64,000 nucleotides of DNA from Sinomonas atrocyanea (GCF_030811715.1 NZ_JAUSRH010000009.1:62001-126000); one strand, 5' to 3'; positions 50,405 through 60,525 are shown, counted from the stretch's first letter. Numbers and translations are program-made. Notes: generated by a model from the letters alone, not told the origin.

Positions 50405-51055
50405 TCAGAGCGAGCCGAGGGCGTCCTCGATGGTGGTCTGTCCCTGGTTGAACCCGACGAACTGGCGCACCGTGCGCGGCTCGCGCAGCGCGGCGGCGGC
50501 GACCGCGGCGACGTCGGCCCGGCTCACGCTGCGCGAGTCGGAGGGGTCCGCGAGCTCGATCCTGCCGGTGCCGGGATCGGAGGTGAGCGTCGAGGGGCCG
50601 AGGATGGTCCAGTCCAGCGACGTCCCGCGCAGGTGCTCGTCCGCCGCGGCCTTGGCCTCGGCGTAGTGGAAGAACGGGTTCGACTCCGGGACGCCGTGGT
50701 CGGGCCCGGCGCCGAGGTAGGAGACCATGATGTAGCGCGGCACGTCCGCGGCCGAGGCGGCGCGCATGGAGCGGATCGCGGCGTCGCGGTCCACGGCGCG
50801 GGTGCGCTCGGGGCTGCCCCCGCCGGCGCCGGCGGACCACACGACGGCGTTGTGCCCGGCGAGGATCTCGGCCAGGCCCTTCTCGTCGAGCGACTCGACG
50901 TCCGCGACGACGGCCGTGGCGCCCGTCGCCTCGACGTCGGCCACGTGCTCGGGGTTGCGGACGATCGAGGTGACCTCGTCCCCGCGCTGGACGAGCAGGG
51001 GTGCGAGGAGGAGGGCCACCTTGCCGTGGCCTCCGATGATGGCGATGCGTGACAT
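50405..51055 (-). CDS. NmrA/SDR-like NAD(P)H-binding protein
   Basis: The 216-residue protein has an atypical-SDR nucleotide site (IAIIGGHGKVALLLAPLLVQ, about residues 4-23), WSAGAGGG after strand 4 and YAEAKAAADEHLRGTSLDWTILGP, with the YxxxK-like pair in the place used by SDRs. This family (YwnB/YtfG-like) includes quinone reductases and redox sensors. AAGGAG precedes ATG 51055. Function unknown. Confidence 0.8.
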   Translation of the reverse strand: MSRIAIIGGHGKVALLLAPLLVQRGDEVTSIVRNPEHVADVEATGATAVVADVESLDEKGLAEILAGHNAVVWSAGAGGGSPERTRAVDRDAAIRSMRAASAADVPRYIMVSYLGAGPDHGVPESNPFFHYAEAKAAADEHLRGTSLDWTILGPSTLTSDPGTGRIELADPSDSRSVSRADVAAVAAAALREPRTVRQFVGFNQGQTTIEDALGSL

Positions 51056-51152
51056 GCGCTGCTCCTTCTTGCCGGTGGGCTCAAGACCACGTCCCACCTT
51101 GCCACGGCCGGGCCCTTCCTCCCACTTCCGTGTCCGAAGCCGCCCCGGGCGC

Positions 51153-51620
51153 CTATGCCCGCCGCTCCGCCTCCCACTCGTCGAGGAGCCCGGGCATCCG
51201 GCGGGTCAGGAAGCGGTAGAAGTCCGCCGTCTCCTGCGCCCGGGCCCGGGCCGGGCCGTCGGGGAGCTCGTCCGCCAGCGCGGCCGCGAGCCCCGCGAGC
51301 CGCTCGTACACGGGGTTCTGCCGCAGCGTGGCCACGTACCACGGGTCCTCCGGGAGGGCGTACCGGTCGCGGCGGCTGCCCGGCTGCGAGACCCGGTGGA
51401 CGAACCCGACCGTCTGCAGGTAGCGGACGGCGCCGGAGACCGCGGCCGCGCTCGCGCCGAGGGCCTGGGCGAGCTCCGCAGCGGTCAGCGCGCCGTCCTC
51501 GGAGGCCACGAGGGCCAGCAGGGCCCGCGCGGGCATCTTGGGGAAGCCGGCGGCGGCCATGACGGCCGCGGAGGCCTCGGCCGCGTCGGGCAGGCGGCGC
51601 TGCTGCGGCTGGACGCTCAC
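51153..51620 (-). CDS. MarR/GbsR-type regulator of the ABC operon
   Basis: The 155-residue protein has a winged helix (about residues 30-100: FPKMPARALLALVASEDGALT, ALGASAAAVSGAVRYLQTVGFVHR, SRRDRYAL) of the GbsR-like MarR branch often encoded with ABC-2 exporters. GTG 51620 overlaps the permease stop by 4 nt. It is the last gene of the ATPase-permease-regulator operon, so it probably regulates its own operon through the palindrome at 54259. Confidence 0.82.
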   Translation of the reverse strand: MSVQPQQRRLPDAAEASAAVMAAAGFPKMPARALLALVASEDGALTAAELAQALGASAAAVSGAVRYLQTVGFVHRVSQPGSRRDRYALPEDPWYVATLRQNPVYERLAGLAAALADELPDGPARARAQETADFYRFLTRRMPGLLDEWEAERRA

Positions 51621-53239
51621 GCGGACCCGACCTCGCGCCGCCGCATGAGCGCGAGCGCCGCCGCCACGGCCACGACGGAGAGGCCGAGCATCCAGAACCC
51701 GCCGGTCCAGTCGGTGCCCCCGGGGCCCGGCACCGGGGTGTGCGCGAACGGCGAGAGGTCCTGGAGGGACTTGTCGACCCCGATGAGGCCCCCGAACACG
51801 CCGAGCAGCACGGCGGCGCCCAGGAGGGTCCAGGCGGCCGGGATGGTGGCCGGCGGCCAGACCACGAACACGAGCGCGGGCAGGGACAGGAAGACCAGCG
51901 CGGCCGGGATCTGGTCGATCGCGGTCATCCACACGTCCCCCACGGCCGAGGAAGTGTCCCCGGAGGCGAGGAGCGAGACCCACGCGCCGAGCGCTGTCAG
52001 GAGCAGCACGGCGACGATCGTGAGGGTGCCGAGGGCGAGGTAGTCCGCGAACCACCGGATGCGTCCGAGCGGCTGGGACACGAGCCAGGCCCCCGTGCCG
52101 CCGGCCTCCTCCTGGCGGGCGCGGATCACCGCCTGGAGGGCGCATGCCGCCGCGAGGACGCCGGCGAGGAGGAAGAAGACCGAGATCAGGAGCTGGGAGG
52201 TCGAGGCGCCCTCGGCCTCGAGCATCTTGCGCAGCGCCGTGGTCGTGTCCGGGTTCGCACTGGTGATCGAGTTGACGGCCGAGCCGAGGCCGCCGGTCAG
52301 GAGCCCGGTGGCGAGACCCCCGATGCACCAGCCGATGATGGATCCCATCTGCAGCCGCGCGGCCAGTGCGAAGGAGCCGCTGAGGATTCCGCGCGCGTCC
52401 GCCCGGCCGCTGCGCCCGGCTAGGAGCGCGGCGCCGACGTCGCGTCGGTCCATGATCAGCGCCGTGGCCGCGATGCACACGGCCCCGAGCGCCAGCGGCA
52501 GCACGAGCGGCCACCAGCGGTCTCCGGTGAACGCGTACGTCTGCTGCCCCCACCCGATGGGGGAGATCCAGCTCGGCCAGCCCGCCGTCATCGACATGCC
52601 GTCGGCGCCGGGGGTGCCGGCGGCGTCGCCGAACCCGCGCAGCAGGTAGGCAACGAGCACGAGCGAGGCCGAGACCGCGTTCGCCCCGCGCGGGGTGCTC
52701 ATGAACTCCCCGGCGAGCAGCCCGACACCGAGGAAGCAGATCCCCACGGCGCCCGCGGCGGCCCCGCTGAGGACCGAGCCCGCCGGGTCGAGGCCCGCGG
52801 CGACGAAGGCGAGGGCGATCGCGGCCGCGGCCAGGATGTTCGCCACGATGCCGTGCAGCACCGTCGCGGCGAGGGGGAGCATCCGCCCGGCCGGCGTCGC
52901 CGAGACCAGCTCGGAGCGCCCGGCCTCCTCCTCGGCGCGGGAGTGCCGGACCGCCATGAACGTGCTCATCCAGCCGGTGAGCATTGCGAGGAAGGTGTAG
53001 ATCTCGAAGAACGTGAACGCACCGAGCCCTGGCCCGCGGGCCAGGCCGCGGAAGATGAGGATCACCGGGGTCGCGAGCGCCACCTTGAGGATGTCTTCCT
53101 GTTCGGTGAAGCTGCCGTAGGTCTTGGCGACGGCGGCCACGGCGAAGACGGCCATGGCGCCGGTGCCGATCGCCCAGCTCACGAGCTGCCAGCGGTCCCG
53201 GCGCAGCCGCTGCCGGTAGAGCATGAGGAAGGTGCGCAT
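51617..53239 (-). CDS. ABC-2 type exporter permease
   Basis: The 540-residue protein has about 12 membrane helices and no ATPase motif. It starts with RTFLMLYRQRLRRDRWQLVSW, typical of actinobacterial ABC-2 antibiotic-export permeases of the TipC/multidrug type, and has conserved extracytoplasmic Trp-rich loops (GWPSWISPIGWGQQTYAF). One base separates it from the ATPase gene upstream. Together they form an exporter for an unknown, probably antibiotic-like, compound. Confidence 0.83.
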   Translation of the reverse strand: MRTFLMLYRQRLRRDRWQLVSWAIGTGAMAVFAVAAVAKTYGSFTEQEDILKVALATPVILIFRGLARGPGLGAFTFFEIYTFLAMLTGWMSTFMAVRHSRAEEEAGRSELVSATPAGRMLPLAATVLHGIVANILAAAAIALAFVAAGLDPAGSVLSGAAAGAVGICFLGVGLLAGEFMSTPRGANAVSASLVLVAYLLRGFGDAAGTPGADGMSMTAGWPSWISPIGWGQQTYAFTGDRWWPLVLPLALGAVCIAATALIMDRRDVGAALLAGRSGRADARGILSGSFALAARLQMGSIIGWCIGGLATGLLTGGLGSAVNSITSANPDTTTALRKMLEAEGASTSQLLISVFFLLAGVLAAACALQAVIRARQEEAGGTGAWLVSQPLGRIRWFADYLALGTLTIVAVLLLTALGAWVSLLASGDTSSAVGDVWMTAIDQIPAALVFLSLPALVFVVWPPATIPAAWTLLGAAVLLGVFGGLIGVDKSLQDLSPFAHTPVPGPGGTDWTGGFWMLGLSVVAVAAALALMRRREVGSA

Positions 53240-53240
53240 C

Positions 53241-54239
53241 TCAGGCCCCCGCGCCGGTCGTGGAGCGGTGGCGCCGGGCGCGGCGGCCGCCGTCGTGCTT
53301 GCCGTTCTCCTGCGGGGCGACCGTGTCGCCGTAGTGCCGCAGGAAGAGCTCCTCGAGCGAGGCCGGCGAAACGAGCAGGCTCTGCACGCCCAGGCTGCCC
53401 AGGAGTGGCAGGACCTCGGCGACGTGGTCGGAGTCGGCGCCGAACTTGACCCGGCCGTCTGCCACGGTGAGGTCGTGGACCTCGGGGCGGAGCCCGAGCG
53501 CCGCGGTGTCGATGTGGCTGGCCGTGCCCGGAGATCCGGCGGAGAAGGAGATCTCGGTGCGGGTGAGGTGGCGCAGCGCCTCGAGCGTGCCGCCGTCGAC
53601 GATCTTCCCGGAGCGGATGATGCTCACCCTGTCGGCGAGCCGCTCGACCTCGGAGAGGATGTGGCTCGAGAGGAGCACGGTGGCGCCGTTCTGGGCGAGC
53701 GCGCGGACCTCACGGGTGAAGACGGCCTCCATGAGCGGGTCCAGGCCGCTCGTGGGCTCGTCGAAGAGGTACAGCTCGGCGTCGGTCGCGAGGGCGGCGA
53801 TGAGGGCCACCTTCTGGCGGTTGCCCTTGGAGTAGGCGCGGCCCTTCTTGGTGGGGTCGAAGTCGAAGGTCTCGCACAGCTCCTTCTTGCGCGCCCTGTA
53901 CCTCGCGTGGTCCGCGGTGCCGCCGCGGAGCCGGGAGATCAGGTCGATCGCCTCGCCGCCGGAGAGGTTGGGCCAGATGCTCACGTCCCCGGGGATGCTC
54001 GCGATGCTGCGGTGCAGCTCGACCGCGTCCGTCCAGGGGTCCCTGCCGAGGACCGTGGCCGTGCCCGAGGTGGCGCGCGCGAGCCCGAGGAGGATGCGCA
54101 GCGTGGTCGACTTCCCGGCGCCGTTGGGTCCGAGGAAGCCGTGGATCTCCCCGCGCGCGACCTCGAGGTTGAGCCCGTCGAGGGCGCGCACGGGGCCGAA
54201 GTGCTTGTGGAGCTCGACGGTGGAGATCACGGTGTCCAT
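53241..54239 (-). CDS. ABC-2 exporter ATP-binding protein
   Basis: The 332-residue protein has Walker A GPNGAGKST (about residue 38), a modified signature YSKGNRQKV (about 137) and Walker B LYLFDEPTSGLDP (about 156), then a C-terminal beta domain of 100 residues as in drug-resistance ATPases. The start at ATG 54239 has no clear ribosome site. A palindrome (54259-54274) lies 20 nt upstream. First gene of the operon with permease and MarR-like regulator. Confidence 0.86.
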   Translation of the reverse strand: MDTVISTVELHKHFGPVRALDGLNLEVARGEIHGFLGPNGAGKSTTLRILLGLARATSGTATVLGRDPWTDAVELHRSIASIPGDVSIWPNLSGGEAIDLISRLRGGTADHARYRARKKELCETFDFDPTKKGRAYSKGNRQKVALIAALATDAELYLFDEPTSGLDPLMEAVFTREVRALAQNGATVLLSSHILSEVERLADRVSIIRSGKIVDGGTLEALRHLTRTEISFSAGSPGTASHIDTAALGLRPEVHDLTVADGRVKFGADSDHVAEVLPLLGSLGVQSLLVSPASLEELFLRHYGDTVAPQENGKHDGGRRARRHRSTTGAGA

Positions 54240-54258
54240 GGCAGCAGTGTGTGCCGGT

Positions 54259-54274
54259 TTCACAATCTTGTGAA
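54259..54274. promoter_or_regulatory. Perfect palindrome TTCACAA-TC-TTGTGAA, candidate operator
   Basis: A 7-bp inverted repeat with a 2-bp centre lies 20 nt before the ABC ATPase gene and 65 nt before the divergent deaminase. It suits a winged-helix dimer; the MarR-like regulator encoded at the end of the ABC operon is the obvious candidate. Confidence 0.68.
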
Positions 54275-54338
54275 TGTTCAGAAGCGCAAAGGTTCCGTAA
54301 GGAATCCGGCCCGGCTGGCGTATGCGAAGGTAGTGCGC

Positions 54339-55349
54339 ATGACGTCCCCTGCCCTGACCCTCCCCAAGGCCGAGCTCCACCTGCACATCGAGGGCACGCT
54401 CGAGCCCGAGCTCGCCTTCGAGCTCGCCGCCCGCAACGGCGTGCGGCTCCCGTTCGGCTCGGTCGAGGAGCTGCGGGCCGCGTACCGGTTCGCGGACCTG
54501 CAGTCCTTCCTCGACCTGTACTACGCGTGCATGGACGTGCTGCGCACCCGGGAGGACTTCCGCGACCTCGCCGCCGCCTACCTCCGCCGGGCCGCGGCCG
54601 AGGGCGTGCGGCACGCCGAGCTGTTCTTCGACGCCCAGGCGCACACCGCCCGCGGCGTCGCCTATGCGGACGTCGTGGCCGGGCTGCGGGACGCGCTCGA
54701 CGACGCCGCACGCCAGGGCGTGACCGGCGGCCTCATCCTGTGCTTCCTCCGCGACGCGCCGGTTGCCGAGGCTGAGGCGGTCTGGGCCGAGGCGAAGCAG
54801 CGGCCGGAGGAGCTGCTCGGCGTGGGCCTGGACTCGGCCGAGGTGGGCCACCGCGTGGGGCCCTTCGCGCCGATCTTCCGCGAGGCCCGCGGGCTCGGCC
54901 TGCACGCGGTGGCGCACGCGGGGGAGGAGGGCGGCGCCGACTACGTCTGGGAGGCGCTGCGGGAGCTCGGCGCCGAGCGGATCGACCACGGCATCCGGTC
55001 CCTCGAGGACCCCGAGCTGGTGCGCCACCTCGCCGAGGACCACGTGCCGCTGACCGTCTGCCCGTTCTCCAACGTGCGCCTGCGGGCCGTGGACACGCTC
55101 GCGGACCACCCGCTGCCGGCGATGCTCGCCGCAGGCCTGCACGTGACCGTCAACTCGGACGACCCGGCGTACTTCGGCGGCTACGCGGGGGAGAACCTCG
55201 CCGCCGTGGCCGAGCAGTTCGGCCTGGGCGCCGCGGATCTGGCCCGGCTGGCGCGCAACTCCGTCACGGGAAGCTTCGCGCCCGAGGACCGCCGCCGCGA
55301 GCTCCTGGCCGAGGTGGACGCGTGGGAGCGTGAGGCGTCCGCCCGTTAG
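54339..55349 (+). CDS. Adenosine/adenine deaminase family aminohydrolase
   Basis: The 336-residue protein has the zinc-site motif AELHLHIEGT (His14, His16), AVAHAGEEGG, ERIDHGIR and TVNSDDPAYFGGY. The last, with SDDPAYFGGY, is the form seen in adenine deaminases of the ADA fold, while true adenosine deaminases usually have TDDP followed by other residues, so adenine is the more likely substrate; this is from memory of the families. AAGG precedes ATG 54339. The 3' end overlaps the convergent cutC gene by 86 nt. Confidence 0.82.
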   Translation: MTSPALTLPKAELHLHIEGTLEPELAFELAARNGVRLPFGSVEELRAAYRFADLQSFLDLYYACMDVLRTREDFRDLAAAYLRRAAAEGVRHAELFFDAQAHTARGVAYADVVAGLRDALDDAARQGVTGGLILCFLRDAPVAEAEAVWAEAKQRPEELLGVGLDSAEVGHRVGPFAPIFREARGLGLHAVAHAGEEGGADYVWEALRELGAERIDHGIRSLEDPELVRHLAEDHVPLTVCPFSNVRLRAVDTLADHPLPAMLAAGLHVTVNSDDPAYFGGYAGENLAAVAEQFGLGAADLARLARNSVTGSFAPEDRRRELLAEVDAWEREASAR

Positions 55350-56058
55350 CCACCGCCCGGGCGATGGCCGCCGCAGCAGCCGGGTCGATCGCCCCGTGCG
55401 CCCCGCGCGCCGAGGCGTGCACCGCGTGCACGCCCGCCTCGAGGAGTGCGGGCACGAGGCCCGCGGTCACGCCGCCACCCGCCATGATCTGCAGGCCCGG
55501 CGCATGCTCGCGCGCCAGCACCACGAGATCGCGCAGGCCGTGGAGCCCCTGGCCGCAGTCCGGGGCGCCGGCGCTGGTCAGCACGCGGTCCGCGCCGGCC
55601 GCCGCGAGCCGGGCGAGGGCCCTGGCGTGGTCCGCCCCCGCGGCCAGCGCGGCGTCGAACGCGCGGTGGAACGTCACCTCCGCGCGGGGCCCCTGCCCAC
55701 GCACGACGCCGGCCACCCGCCGGAGCGCCTCGGCGTCGGGGCCGCCGTCGGGCGCCAGCATCCCGACGACGACCCCTGCGGCGCCGGCCCGGAGGGCGAG
55801 CACGCAGTCCCGCTCGATGGCCCGCGTCTCCTCGGGCGAGTAGGCGAAGCCGCCGGGGCGCGGGCGGACGAGGACGTGCACGGGCAGCCCCACATCGCAC
55901 GCGGCCTCGATCGTGGCCTGGCTGGGCGTGATCCCGCCGGTCGCGGCCAGCGCCGCGCACAGCTCCACGCGCACGGCGCCCGCTGCGGCCGCGATCCTTG
56001 CCCCGGCGGCGGACTCGACGGCGAACTCGAGGCCCGGTGCGGTCAGAAGCCCTGCCAC
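55264..56058 (-). CDS. cutC: CutC family protein
   Basis: The 264-residue protein is a TIM barrel with the CutC motifs [50 protein letters not shown] and VLTSAGAPD. CutC was linked to copper tolerance in E. coli, but the enzyme role is unclear. Start GTG 56058 lies 16 nt inside nagB. The last 30 residues ([14 protein letters not shown]) are low-complexity and antisense to the deaminase gene. Residues 116-125 ([10 protein letters not shown]) are coded by a family A repeat. Confidence 0.8.
   Translation of the reverse strand: MAGLLTAPGLEFAVESAAGARIAAAAGAVRVELCAALAATGGITPSQATIEAACDVGLPVHVLVRPRPGGFAYSPEETRAIERDCVLALRAGAAGVVVGMLAPDGGPDAEALRRVAGVVRGQGPRAEVTFHRAFDAALAAGADHARALARLAAAGADRVLTSAGAPDCGQGLHGLRDLVVLAREHAPGLQIMAGGGVTAGLVPALLEAGVHAVHASARGAHGAIDPAAAAAIARAVANGRTPHAPTRPPRPGARGGGPRARSFP
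55696..55714 (-). repeat. Family A element inside cutC
   Basis: On the minus strand GGCCGGCGTCGTGCGTGGG (55714-55696) continues into CAGGGGCCCCGCG, close to the extended string at 11186 and 15181. It is read as [10 protein letters not shown], almost the same peptide as in the ThDP enzyme. Confidence 0.55.
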
Positions 56059-56819
56059 GCCGGCTTCCGGCCGTAGGTGTACTGGTAGTACTCCGTGTGT
56101 GCGAGCTGCGAGGCCGCGGCCGCGTCAACGAGCACCGTCACGTGGGGGTGCAGCTGGAGCGCCGAGGCGGGGCAGACGGCGGCGACGGGACCCTCGACGG
56201 CGGCCGCGACCGCCGCGGCCTTCGCCTCCCCGAGCCCGAGGAGCAGGAGGTGGCGCGCCTCGAGGATGGTGCCGAGCCCCTGGGTCAGGACGTGCTCGGG
56301 GACCTGGTCCGGGCTGGCGAAGAAGCGCGCGTTGTCCCGCCGCGTCTGCTCGGTGAGGGTCTTGATCCGGGTGCGCGAGGCGAGCGAGCTCATGGGCTCG
56401 TTGAACCCGATGTGCCCGTCGGTGCCGATGCCGAGCAGCTGGACGTCCACCCCGCCCGCTGCGGAGATCGAGGCCTCGTAGCGGGCGGCCTCGGCGGCCG
56501 GGTCGGCGGCCTCGCCGTCGAGCCCGTGGACGGCGTCCGCCGCGAGGTCCACGTGCCCGGCGAACTCGCGCCGGATCACCGAGCGGTACGACTCGGGATG
56601 TGCCGAGGGCAGGCCCACGTACTCGTCGAGCAGGAACGCCTGGGCCTCCGCGAAGCTCAGGCCGTCCCGGTGCCGTCCGATGAGCTCGCGGTACGTGCCC
56701 AGCGGGGTGGACCCGGTCGCGAGGCCCAGGACCGAGGGGCCGCGGCGCACCCGCTCCTCGATGATGTCCGCGGCCGTGCGCGCCACGGCGTCGGCGTCGG
56801 GAAGGACGATGATCTCCAT
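56043..56819 (-). CDS. nagB: Glucosamine-6-phosphate deaminase
   Basis: The 258-residue protein has the NagB motifs [15 protein letters not shown] (about residues 32-46), [10 protein letters not shown] with the catalytic Asp, and [15 protein letters not shown] with the catalytic Asp/His. It converts glucosamine 6-phosphate to fructose 6-phosphate and ammonia, the last step of GlcNAc use. Two nt separate it from the EIIC gene upstream. No nagA is in the window. Confidence 0.93.
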   Translation of the reverse strand: MEIIVLPDADAVARTAADIIEERVRRGPSVLGLATGSTPLGTYRELIGRHRDGLSFAEAQAFLLDEYVGLPSAHPESYRSVIRREFAGHVDLAADAVHGLDGEAADPAAEAARYEASISAAGGVDVQLLGIGTDGHIGFNEPMSSLASRTRIKTLTEQTRRDNARFFASPDQVPEHVLTQGLGTILEARHLLLLGLGEAKAAAVAAAVEGPVAAVCPASALQLHPHVTVLVDAAAASQLAHTEYYQYTYGRKPAWQGF

Positions 56820-56821
56820 GC

Positions 56822-58069
<1,248 letters not shown>

Positions 58070-58132
58070 GGGATGCACCTTTGCGGGTTCGGGTCTGGGG
58101 TCTTGTGGACATCCGGCCTGTGCCGGTACTGT

Positions 58133-58146
58133 CTGGTTATGACCAG
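58133..58146. promoter_or_regulatory. dre-like site CTGGT-TATG-ACCAG for the DasR-type regulator
   Basis: A perfect 5-bp inverted repeat of the TGGT-n4-ACCA type, the core of the DasR responsive element, lies in the divergent spacer between EIIC and EIIB. It is the expected place for control of both transcripts by the GntR regulator at 59016, with release by glucosamine 6-phosphate. Confidence 0.75.
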
Positions 58147-58258
58147 TTCAGTGTGAGACGGGCCACCGCGGGGTGTCAAGGGGGTGACCCCGCCCACCGT
58201 TCCCGCCCACACTGGCCACCACCGCTGGTCGAAGCAGCACAGTCAGAGAGGACATGCC

Positions 58259-58489
58259 ATGTCGAAGGCAGAGAAGATCGTCGCGGGCCTGGGCGGCGCC
58301 GCCAACATCGTCGAGGTGGAGGCCTGCATCACGCGCCTGCGCACCGAGGTCAAGGACGCCTCGCTCGTGAACGAGGCCGCGCTCAAGGCGGCGGGCGCGC
58401 ACGGCGTGCTCGCAGCCGGCAGCGCGGTCCAGGTCATCGTGGGTCCCGAGGCGGACACCCTCGCCGAGGACATCGAGGACCTCCTCTGA
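58259..58489 (+). CDS. PTS EIIB component, glucose/GlcNAc type
   Basis: The 76-residue protein is a free EIIB domain with the phosphocysteine in EACITRLRTEV (Cys24) and IVAGLGGAANI before it. It takes phosphate from EIIA and passes it to sugar bound by EIIC. GAGAGGAC precedes ATG 58259. Its TGA overlaps the EIIA ATG by one base (TGATG). Confidence 0.9.
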   Translation: MSKAEKIVAGLGGAANIVEVEACITRLRTEVKDASLVNEAALKAAGAHGVLAAGSAVQVIVGPEADTLAEDIEDLL

Positions 58490-58956
58490 TGGCCGGAGCG
58501 CTCGTGGTCCTGGCCCCGCTGGCCGGGCGCTCGATGCCCCTGGCCGAGGTGCCCGACCCCGTGTTCGCGGCCCAGATGGTCGGCTCGGGCGCGGCGGTCG
58601 AGCCGCCCGCGGGCGAGTCATTCGACGTCGTCTCCCCGGTGGCCGGCACGATCGTCAAGCTCCTGCCCCACGCGTTCGTGGTGGTGGACGGCTCGGGCCG
58701 CGGTGTCCTCACCCACGTCGGGATCGACACGGTGAAGCTCAAGGGCGAGGGCTTCGAGCTGCTCGCCGCCAAAGGGGACACGGTCGACGCCGGCGCCCCA
58801 GTCATGCGCGTCGACCCGGCCGCCGCGGTGGCCGCCGGCTACTCGATGGTGAGCCCCGTCGTCGTGCTCGACACGAAGCCTGACACCGCGACCGTGCTGG
58901 CCTCCGGCCAGGTCACGGCGGGGGCCGAGCTGTTCTCGGTCAACGGCGCCGGCTGA
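58489..58956 (+). CDS. PTS EIIA component, glucose type (Crr-like)
   Basis: The 155-residue protein has the EIIA-Glc pattern FDVVSPVAGTIVKLLPHAFVV with a conserved His, and GVLTHVGIDTVKLKGEGF with the phosphorylated His (about residue 86). It relays phosphate from HPr to EIIB. Because EIIB and EIIA are separate, this EIIA may also serve other glucose-family transporters. Coupled to EIIB by a one-base overlap. Confidence 0.9.
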   Translation: MAGALVVLAPLAGRSMPLAEVPDPVFAAQMVGSGAAVEPPAGESFDVVSPVAGTIVKLLPHAFVVVDGSGRGVLTHVGIDTVKLKGEGFELLAAKGDTVDAGAPVMRVDPAAAVAAGYSMVSPVVVLDTKPDTATVLASGQVTAGAELFSVNGAG

Positions 58957-59015
58957 GCGCCACCGCGCCGGCTGAGCACCGTCCCGGCGGGTGAGCGCAG
59001 TCGAAGCCCCGGACC

Positions 59016-59765
59016 CTACAGCCGCACCTCCATGCTGAGCGCGTACCGGTCCGAGCGGTACCACGAGCGGGCGTGCTCGATCGGCAGCTCGCCCGAGTAG
59101 GAGACGCGGTCGAAGAACAGGATCGGGGCGCCGGTCCCGGTGCCCAGGAGCACGCCGATGTCCGAGGGCGCCCCCTCGGCGCGGACGGTCTGCCGGGCGC
59201 GGTCGATCTGGTGGCCGAACTCGGTCGCGAGCGCCTTGTACACCGAGCCGGTCAGGTCGATGCCCAGCAGGCCGGCGGCGTGCGCCGGGTGGTACCACGC
59301 GTCGTCGACGCTCACCGGGCGGCCGTCGGCCAGGCGCAGGCGGCGGAGGTGGATCGCCTCGGTCCCCGGGGCGAGGCCGAGCGCCTCGGCGGTGTCCTCG
59401 GGCGCCGCCGCCTCCTCGGCGGTGAGCACCACGGTGCTGGCGGTGAGCCCGCGGCCTTCCATCTCCTGGGTGAAGGAGGCCAGGTGGAGCGTGGACTGGA
59501 TGGCGGAGTCCGCCACGAAGGTGCCCTTGCCCGGCGCGCGCACGAGGTGGCCCTCGGTGACGAGCCGGCCGATCGCGGCGCGGACGGTGATGCGCGAGAC
59601 CCCGTAGGCGTCCATGAGGGCCCGTTCGCTGGGCAGCCGGTCGCCCGGGGCCAGCTCCTCCTTGGCGAGTCTGAGGATGATCGAGCGCAGCTGCTCGTGC
59701 TTGGGCACGCTCGAGTTGTTGATGGCGCCGCCCGCGGCCCGCACGTCGGACTCAGTCGCTGGCAC
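59016..59765 (-). CDS. dasR: GntR/HutC-family regulator, DasR-like
   Basis: The 249-residue protein has a GntR winged helix (about residues 20-90: EELAPGDRLPSERALMDAYG, VSRITVRAAIGRLVTEGHLV, APGKGTFVA) and a UTRA effector domain (about 105-245). Location next to the GlcNAc PTS and a dre-like site there point to DasR/NagR function: repression relieved by glucosamine 6-phosphate. GTG 59765 was chosen for its AGGAGG site 5 nt upstream. A half dre site (GGACCACT, 59813-59820) lies about 50 nt upstream, so autoregulation is possible. Confidence 0.83.
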   Translation of the reverse strand: MPATESDVRAAGGAINNSSVPKHEQLRSIILRLAKEELAPGDRLPSERALMDAYGVSRITVRAAIGRLVTEGHLVRAPGKGTFVADSAIQSTLHLASFTQEMEGRGLTASTVVLTAEEAAAPEDTAEALGLAPGTEAIHLRRLRLADGRPVSVDDAWYHPAHAAGLLGIDLTGSVYKALATEFGHQIDRARQTVRAEGAPSDIGVLLGTGTGAPILFFDRVSYSGELPIEHARSWYRSDRYALSMEVRL

Positions 59766-59865
59766 GGGGGCCTCCTCGCTCGTGGTTCGCTGCTCGTGGT
59801 TCGATCCAGATAGGACCACTAGGCGCATTATGCCATGTACGGTGGGCACTACAGGAGGAGGATTC

Positions 59866-60525
59866 ATGACCTTTGAGACCATCGCCGCCCGCGCCGTCCT
59901 GCTGGACATGGACGGAACGCTCGTGAACTCCGACGCCGTGGTCGTGCGGCTCTGGGCGGAGTGGGCCGCCGAGCAGGGCCTCGCCTGGGACGCCGTGGAG
60001 CCGCTCATCCACGGCCGGCAGGGGTGGCTGACCATGTCCCTGCTGCTGCCCGACCGGCCGCACGCCGAGAACCTGGCCGACGAGGCGCGCATGCTCGACG
60101 CGTCCCGCGAGGACATGGCCGGGGTCGTCCCGGTCCCGGGCGCCGCGGACTTCCTCGCCGCGCTCGCCGGCATCCCGCACGCCCTCGTCACTTCCGCCGA
60201 CGACGACCTCGCACGCCGCCGCATGGCAGCCGCGGGCCTGCCCTTCCCGGAGCTGGCCGTCACCGCCGAGATGGTCGCGGCGAGCAAGCCGGACCCGGAG
60301 GGCTTCCTCCTCGCCGCCTCGAAGCTCGCCGCCCTCCCGGGGGAGTGCCTCGTCCTCGAGGACTCCGAGGCGGGAATCATGGCGGGGCTCGCCGCGGGGG
60401 CGAGGGTGCTCGGCGTCGGCGAGCGCGCGGCGTCGTACTCGCCGACCTACTGGGCCGCCGACCTCACCGAGGTCTCCCTCCGCCGGACGGACGACGGCGC
60501 CGCCCTCCTCACGCTCGCGGGCTGA
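59866..60525 (+). CDS. HAD-superfamily phosphatase (sugar-phosphate type)
   Basis: The 219-residue protein has the HAD motifs LLDMDGTLVNSDAV (nucleophile Asp15), LVTSADDD (motif II), ASKPDPEGF (motif III) and LEDSEAG (motif IV), and a small helical cap, as in beta-phosphoglucomutase-like sugar phosphatases. It removes phosphate from a small sugar phosphate. Divergent from dasR, it could belong to the same amino-sugar regulon. GGAGGAGG precedes ATG 59866. Confidence 0.85.
   Translation: MTFETIAARAVLLDMDGTLVNSDAVVVRLWAEWAAEQGLAWDAVEPLIHGRQGWLTMSLLLPDRPHAENLADEARMLDASREDMAGVVPVPGAADFLAALAGIPHALVTSADDDLARRRMAAAGLPFPELAVTAEMVAASKPDPEGFLLAASKLAALPGECLVLEDSEAGIMAGLAAGARVLGVGERAASYSPTYWAADLTEVSLRRTDDGAALLTLAG

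Noticed and set aside
59790-59830. GGTTCGATCC as a tRNA T-loop
   Set aside because: No acceptor, D or anticodon stems can be built around it; it is part of the dasR/HAD divergent promoter.
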